A stretch of 64,000 bases of DNA, from the NCBI GenBank assembly GCA_027924585.1, contig BSBM01000608.1, forward strand, positions 11,692,501 through 11,756,500. Direction: 5' to 3'. Both the position numbers and the translations under genes were made by a program. Position 1 is the first letter of the stretch. Each line of letters starts with the position of its first letter. The notes under the pieces were generated by a model that had not been told where the DNA came from, searched no databases, and was given only the letters and a program-made list of their open reading frames with translations. Below are positions 59,418 through 64,000 of this stretch, piece by piece. This DNA comes from Larix kaempferi. Taxonomy: Eukaryota > Streptophyta > Pinopsida > Pinales > Pinaceae.

Positions 59418-60102
59418 TGTTGATGTATATGTAACTTCGGAATGTATTTCATATATGTATATTGTATTCCTATAGAGATGTAATTATTCCTCTATACGGA
59501 AGTGTCATCATTTATATTGTAAGTGTTGTAACTTATACTTGATGGGTTATTAGAACACCTTGTTGGGGTTGGACCTGTATAAGTCATGTGGGTCAAAGGG
59601 TTATTAGACCACCCTATTGGGGGTTGGCCATGTGGGTCAAATGGTTATTAGACCACCCTATTGGGTGTCGGCCATGTGGGTCAAAGGGTTATTAGACCAC
59701 CCTATTGGGTGTCGTGCCAGTCAGCATTGTGTTATGTGGTTAAGTTGAGGCCGACCTAGTAAATGTTATTAGGCAAGTCAAGTCAAGTATAAATAGAGTG
59801 CGGGAGGCACTCTATTTGATCATTCTATTCTCACACACACTCTTTGGAGAGTGGCACACTTGTGGAGGAGGAGAAGCTACTGCTAGGAGATGTCTCTTAT
59901 GCTTGGGTTGTATCATTTCTCTATCTATCTCTGAGGAAGTTATTGGGGTTTTTAACCTTTATGGTTTTCCCCCAAGTAAACTCCGTGTCTCTTGTGTGCT
60001 TGTATTATTGTGTCCATGTTGATATGCTGTAGATATGTTGTACATGTTGTTCTCTCAGTTGAGATCCTAGATCAGATTGAAGTAAATTCTGAAAAACTAA
60101 CA
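59418..60102 (+). repeat. 5' LTR of the right-hand A-family copia (685 bp)
   Basis: TGTTGATGTATATGTAAC to GAAAAACTAACA. U3 holds a 44-base tandem repeat, three clear copies starting at 59599, 59643 and 59687 (GGTTATTAGACCACCCTATT) plus a weaker one near 59544. TATAAATA at 59788-59795. Confidence 0.92.
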
Positions 60103-61284
60103 TGGTATCAAAGCTAGCCTGAAAGAAGGCATGGTATGGCATGTATGACACTTGTTGTACTTGCGATGCTAGGGCTTGATATAGAAAAAACTAGTCATCG
60201 TAGCACATTCGCTATAAATACATTTTCGAAAAGGTTTCGGATTTGAAACTTTTACAGGTCCAATATTAGATCCTCATGTACATTGTGTCCAAAGAACAAA
60301 TTCTAATTCGTTGTACTTTGTGTTTTATGATCTGTACAATCTAGGGTTTCTGCCTCTTCTAGATCTTAGTCATAAATAGGTGACCTAGGAAAAAAGGTCA
60401 TAACTTGGGCTAGGGAGATCCAAATTAAATTTCGTAAAAGGTGACAGGTAGTGCACGGACTATAATTTCTCAGGTAACTTTTTCATAGGCCGAAATGGAA
60501 CCAGCGACACGTGGCACTCCGTACAAGTTTGCTCTCCTGTTTTATCCCATAAACAGGTCACGTTGCGACACTTGGCATAACGCTCTCTCAGAGATTCCAT
60601 TTGAGGTTAGAGCTATGGGGTTGGAAAGATGACAGGTTAGGATACCACATAAAACTTTTCAGACCCCGTGGATCGAAAAGTTTGGAGTTACACTAGAAAC
60701 AATCAGGTGCATATTTCTATCAAAACATAATTATTTTTTAGCACCTTCATTCATGGCTCCAGGAATTAGGGTTTCGGAGAAAGTTAGTATTTTTGTAATC
60801 AAAGACCATGGATGAATACTACTCATCAAAATAGAAATTTAGAGACCAAGATCAAATTTTTTGGTTGGGTAGAAGGCTGGGCTTGATCAAACCTTAGTTC
60901 AGGACTTTGATCAGAAAAGTGAAAAATTAGGGCAGCTGCAAAAGTTGGAATTTTTTAAGTCTGTGGCCATGGCTGGAAGATCCTTAGAAAAATTGAAGTT
61001 TAGAGCTTTGGATCGAACCTTTTGGTTGGGCAGAAGGGTGTTATTTTTCAAACCCTAGTTCAGGATCATGTCTAGAAGATCTGTAAGTTTCAAAGGAAAT
61101 TTTGAGGGGTGAAACTTTGCAGTTTTCAAATTCTTAGTATACCGGCTTGATCAGCTCATCAAGTCACATCTTTCTATCCTTTCAGAAGTTTGAAATTCAA
61201 AGTTTCAAATTTTAGGGTTTCTCTGACAAACCCTAATTCAGCTCCAGATCCAGTTCCTCCAAATCAAGTGGATTGGGTTAGTCC
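60103..61284 (+). other. PBS and leader of the right-hand A-family copia
   Basis: TGGTATCAAAGCTAGCC (60103-60119) is the initiator tRNA-Met site with one change. The leader is non-coding and co-linear with 35134-33986 on the minus strand. Confidence 0.88.
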
Positions 61285-61385
61285 TAGAAGAGAATGGATT
61301 GGTCACCTGCATAAGTGAAGAAGTTCCAGTTTCAGAGGGAGATGAGGATAAGGCCTTACATAAGAAGATTACAAGCAATCTCGAC
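61285..61385 (+). pseudogene. Gag N-terminal scrap
   Basis: Reads LEENGLVTCISEEVPVSEGD then EDKALHKK, matching the copia-2 gag region at 24150-24245. It stops matching after ALHKK; at AATCTCGACAG followed by GTATGACTT filler begins. The same break occurs in element A. Confidence 0.65.
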
Positions 61386-62817
61386 AGGTATGACTTATCC
61401 AGGTATGTTTCGAGATTTGTTCATGATTAAGTTTATGGTATGTTTGTATTCATATTATTACGGTTAGTACAATCTTGATTAAATTTAGACTTGTCGTATC
61501 ACCTTAATAAAATTATGAATGCATGATAGAAGATATTCATTGATTAGGGTGTTGACACTTATGATTGTACTAATGCATTATGGTGTTGTATGAGGTTTAT
61601 GTTGTCCGCTAACATGAAAGGTACACCAAGAAAGACAAATCATGTTCTAGTTCAAGAACATATGATCATGGTGACATGAAGACAAAGATTCATCCATTGT
61701 CATGGATCACATAGAAGATCTATTTACGAGGCATGTATAACTTATGAGATATGTAGGTTACTAGCACAAGTCATTGAAGAGAACAAGAAGACATCATGTG
61801 GGTATGTTAGACATAACTAGCTAACATACTAATCCAGGTATGTTTTTCCTATATCAAGTTAGAATTCTACCTTGTGATAGGATCTCTTATATAAGTATGC
61901 ATGGCATGATTGATAATGATTATTCATAGGTTTGAGTAATCACGGGTTTATGCATATTATGTCTCTTACCTTGATTGATGATATGACTAACCAAAAAAGT
62001 CCTTTGGTCAAATATGAATATGCATGAGTAAGAGAAGTCTTCCCTAAAACATTGAATGCTAATGCTTATTATCTGTGTTTGAAATTATCATGACTATACA
62101 TGCTTAAGATTATTGTGTTTGATAGTATTGAGAATATACTAATGAATGTATGATTATGCATGAGATCTCGAGGATAACACAATAATGATACTAATAAGCA
62201 TGCATAGGGATTGAGGATGAATATAAGATCAAGGACAGGTAATCCAGGAAGCAAAGATCAAGAGGGAGCACACTCTAGTAGTTTCTGCAAGGATTCAAAT
62301 ATTCAGAAGGAGTTGACCACTTCTCACAATCCACATCAGAATGGAGTTTCAAAGACTGAGAGGGAGTCAACCCAACAAAAAAACAAAGATAAGTATTTGA
62401 ATTGTCATTTCTTGCATATTTGATTGTTTAAATAATATTGTTCAATGATGTATATACTGATGTTCCTAGAATTAGGCTGTGTATTTTGGCATATTAGAAT
62501 AATTGCATTAATTAACAGCATACTACTAATATGCATGTGATGGGTAAGTGGCCTATGGCACTGTACAACATTCCATTGCTACTTATCTAGAATTAAACCT
62601 CTTTGCTAACATGTTGGGAGTAGTGAAAACTCTTAACAATGTTCCGGTAGAGATTGGAAGGCATCTAGAAATTTACAGGATATGGATGAATGTTGTATTG
62701 AAGCATTGGATAAAATAATTGCATGACTGCATGACATATTTCTTTATGTATAAGAATTTGTTCTGAAAACTATGAGATGTTTCTAATCATGCAATTTAAC
62801 TTGTTTTGTAGGAAATA
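61386..62817 (+). other. A-family internal filler with integrase scraps
   Basis: AT-rich and shared with element A. 62240-62395 retains integrase-like text, KELTTSHNPHQNGVSKTERE, in a 70-codon ORF (62211-62423). Splice-like edges: GACAG/GTATGA (61386), TATGTAG/GTTACTAGC (61756), ATGTGG/GTATG (61800), and TTTTGTAG/GAAATATTG (62812) just before RT. Confidence 0.7.
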
Positions 62818-64000
62818 TTGTATGCCTTCACCTACAAAAGAAGGACTACAACATTTGTTCCAACAACAAAGATATCTTTTGAAGATATTGAAGTTCCTAG
62901 GATCTGGGATGAAGTAATGGAAGAATGCCATGATGAGTCGATCATGAAGAATGATGTTTGGGATGCAGTCCCAAGACCTGAAGGGAAGTTTGCTGTGACT
63001 TCCAAATGGATCTATAAGATCAACCATGCTGCAGATGGTAGCATGGAGAAATACAAAGCGAGGTTTGTAGTTCGTTGCTTATCCCAGAAAGAGGGATTGA
63101 TTATGAAGAGAATTCTACACCTATAGCCAGGCACACTTCCATCAGATCAGTACTTGCTCTGGCTGCAGTGATGAAATGGAAGATACACCAGATGGATGTC
63201 AAAACAACATTCTTGAATGGTGTAGTCAAAGAGTAAGTGTATATGGAGAAGCCACTTGGGTTTGAGACACATGACCAAGAGTCACATGTGTGCAAACTAA
63301 AGAAATCCTTGTATGGTTTGAAACGGGAAGCCAAGACCTGATATGGAAGGATAGATGGCTTTCTATCCAGTTTGGGATTTACCAAGAGTAAAGCGGATTC
63401 CAACCTTTACTACAAGGTTGAGGAAGGAAATCCAGTAATACTACTTTTGTATGTGGATAACCTATTTGTTACATGTGAGGATAGATTGATTGCCGACACG
63501 CAACGAAAGATTGCTGCCGAGTTTGAGATGAAGGACTTGGGGATGATGCACTATTTTCTAGGCATGGAGGAGTGGCAGAGTGCAGATGGTATCTTCCTTG
63601 GACAAGGGAAGTATGCAGTAGAGATCCTGAAGAGGTTTGGGATGATGGAATGCAAGGCCATGGCCACACCTATGGAATCAAACCTGAAGCTTTCATGTGA
63701 TGCTTCATCTGATCTGGTTGATGTCATGGTGTATCGTCAGATGATTGGGTCGTTGATGTACCTAATGAACATGAGACTAGATATTTGCTTTGCGGTGAAC
63801 ACATTGAGCCAGTTCCTGAAAGATCCAAGGAGTGTTCACCTGGTTGCTGTAAAGCATATTCTGAGGTACCTAAAGGGTACAATTGATTATGGGCTAAAGT
63901 ATTATGCGAATCAAAAGTCTAACCTGCAGGGTTATGTTGATTCAGATTGGGTAGGCAGTGCTGCAGATAGGAAGAGCACTTATGGGTGCTACTTCAGTAT
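62818..64000 (+). pseudogene. RT-RNase H of the right-hand A-family copia (partial)
   Basis: Open 62818-63126 (FEDIEVPRIWDEVMEE, VWDAVPRPEGKFAVTSKWIY). It then changes frame and continues with KMDVKTTF-type text, KKSLYGLK, LYVDNLF near 63450 (the second catalytic Asp of YVDD is Asn), FLGMEEWQSADGIFLGQ, MVYRQMIGSLMYLMN and DSDWVGSAADRKS near 63940. Stops lie near 63235 and 63341. The window ends inside RNase H. It is non-functional. Confidence 0.88.

Larger units (their letters stand above)
59418..64000 (+). mobile_element. A-family copia element, 5' part
   Basis: 5' LTR 59418-60102, PBS 60103, leader, a gag scrap, filler and RT-RNase H to the window end inside RNase H. It is the same internal plan as element A on the other strand, including the same missing gag-protease-integrase block. 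The five bases before it are GGTAT; the right end is outside the window. Confidence 0.9.

Overview
Kind of sequence. The window reads as nuclear repeat-rich DNA of a large-genome seed plant. A gymnosperm such as a conifer is my best guess, but nothing here proves it. I found no convincing intact cellular gene, rRNA, tRNA or CRISPR. Almost everything recognisable is LTR retrotransposon (Ty1/copia and Ty3/gypsy) in several layers of nested insertion and decay. Copia primer-binding sites match plant initiator tRNA-Met (TGGTATCAGAGC type), and the gypsy material resembles the plant Tat group.

Layout. 1-1466 is a deleted copia copy. 1467-4890 is AT-rich with no clear gene. 4893-8411 is a plant core promoter followed by a broken ~1,100-codon coiled-coil reading frame. 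9180-14183 is a minus-strand gypsy assembly (Gag, two LTRs, a second coiled-coil ORF, an inverted LTR-end palindrome). 14184-15321 is a Tat-type gypsy protease fragment. 15322-35746 is one minus-strand copia element (here 'A') bounded by CCAAC target duplications. Two further copia elements are nested inside its 3' end: copia-1 (16559-22784, duplication ATGCT, nearly intact) and copia-2 (23176-30338, duplication ACAAT). 35752-38416 is degenerate repeat DNA. 38417-46835 is a large LTR of a fourth element split by copia-3 (39200-46212). 46836-56033 is a plus-strand Tat-type gypsy element (PBS at 48195, Gag to integrase 51390-56033). It is followed by an antisense ORF (57988 down to about 56840) resembling the plant mobile domain. 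58000-59417 is repeat DNA shared with 36240-37290. 59418-64000 is the 5' part of another A-family copia element, cut by the window end.

How the parts relate. The A family (1-1466, 15322-35746, 59418-64000) appears to be a non-autonomous lineage. Two copies share the same internal replacement of most gag, protease and integrase by non-coding DNA that carries splice-site-like junctions, while RT-RNase H is kept. Element A and copia-2 both carry about 1.7 kb of private minisatellite between the end of pol and the 3' polypurine tract, and in both part of it reads as Asp-rich repeats in the sense direction. Only copia-1 looks close to coding-competent, with two in-frame stops. Copia-3 shows many TAG stops at expected Gln codons, as methyl-CAG deamination would give. 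By-eye LTR differences are about 3% (copia-1), 4% (copia-3) and 5% (copia-2). All frames and boundaries were read by eye, without alignment or database search.
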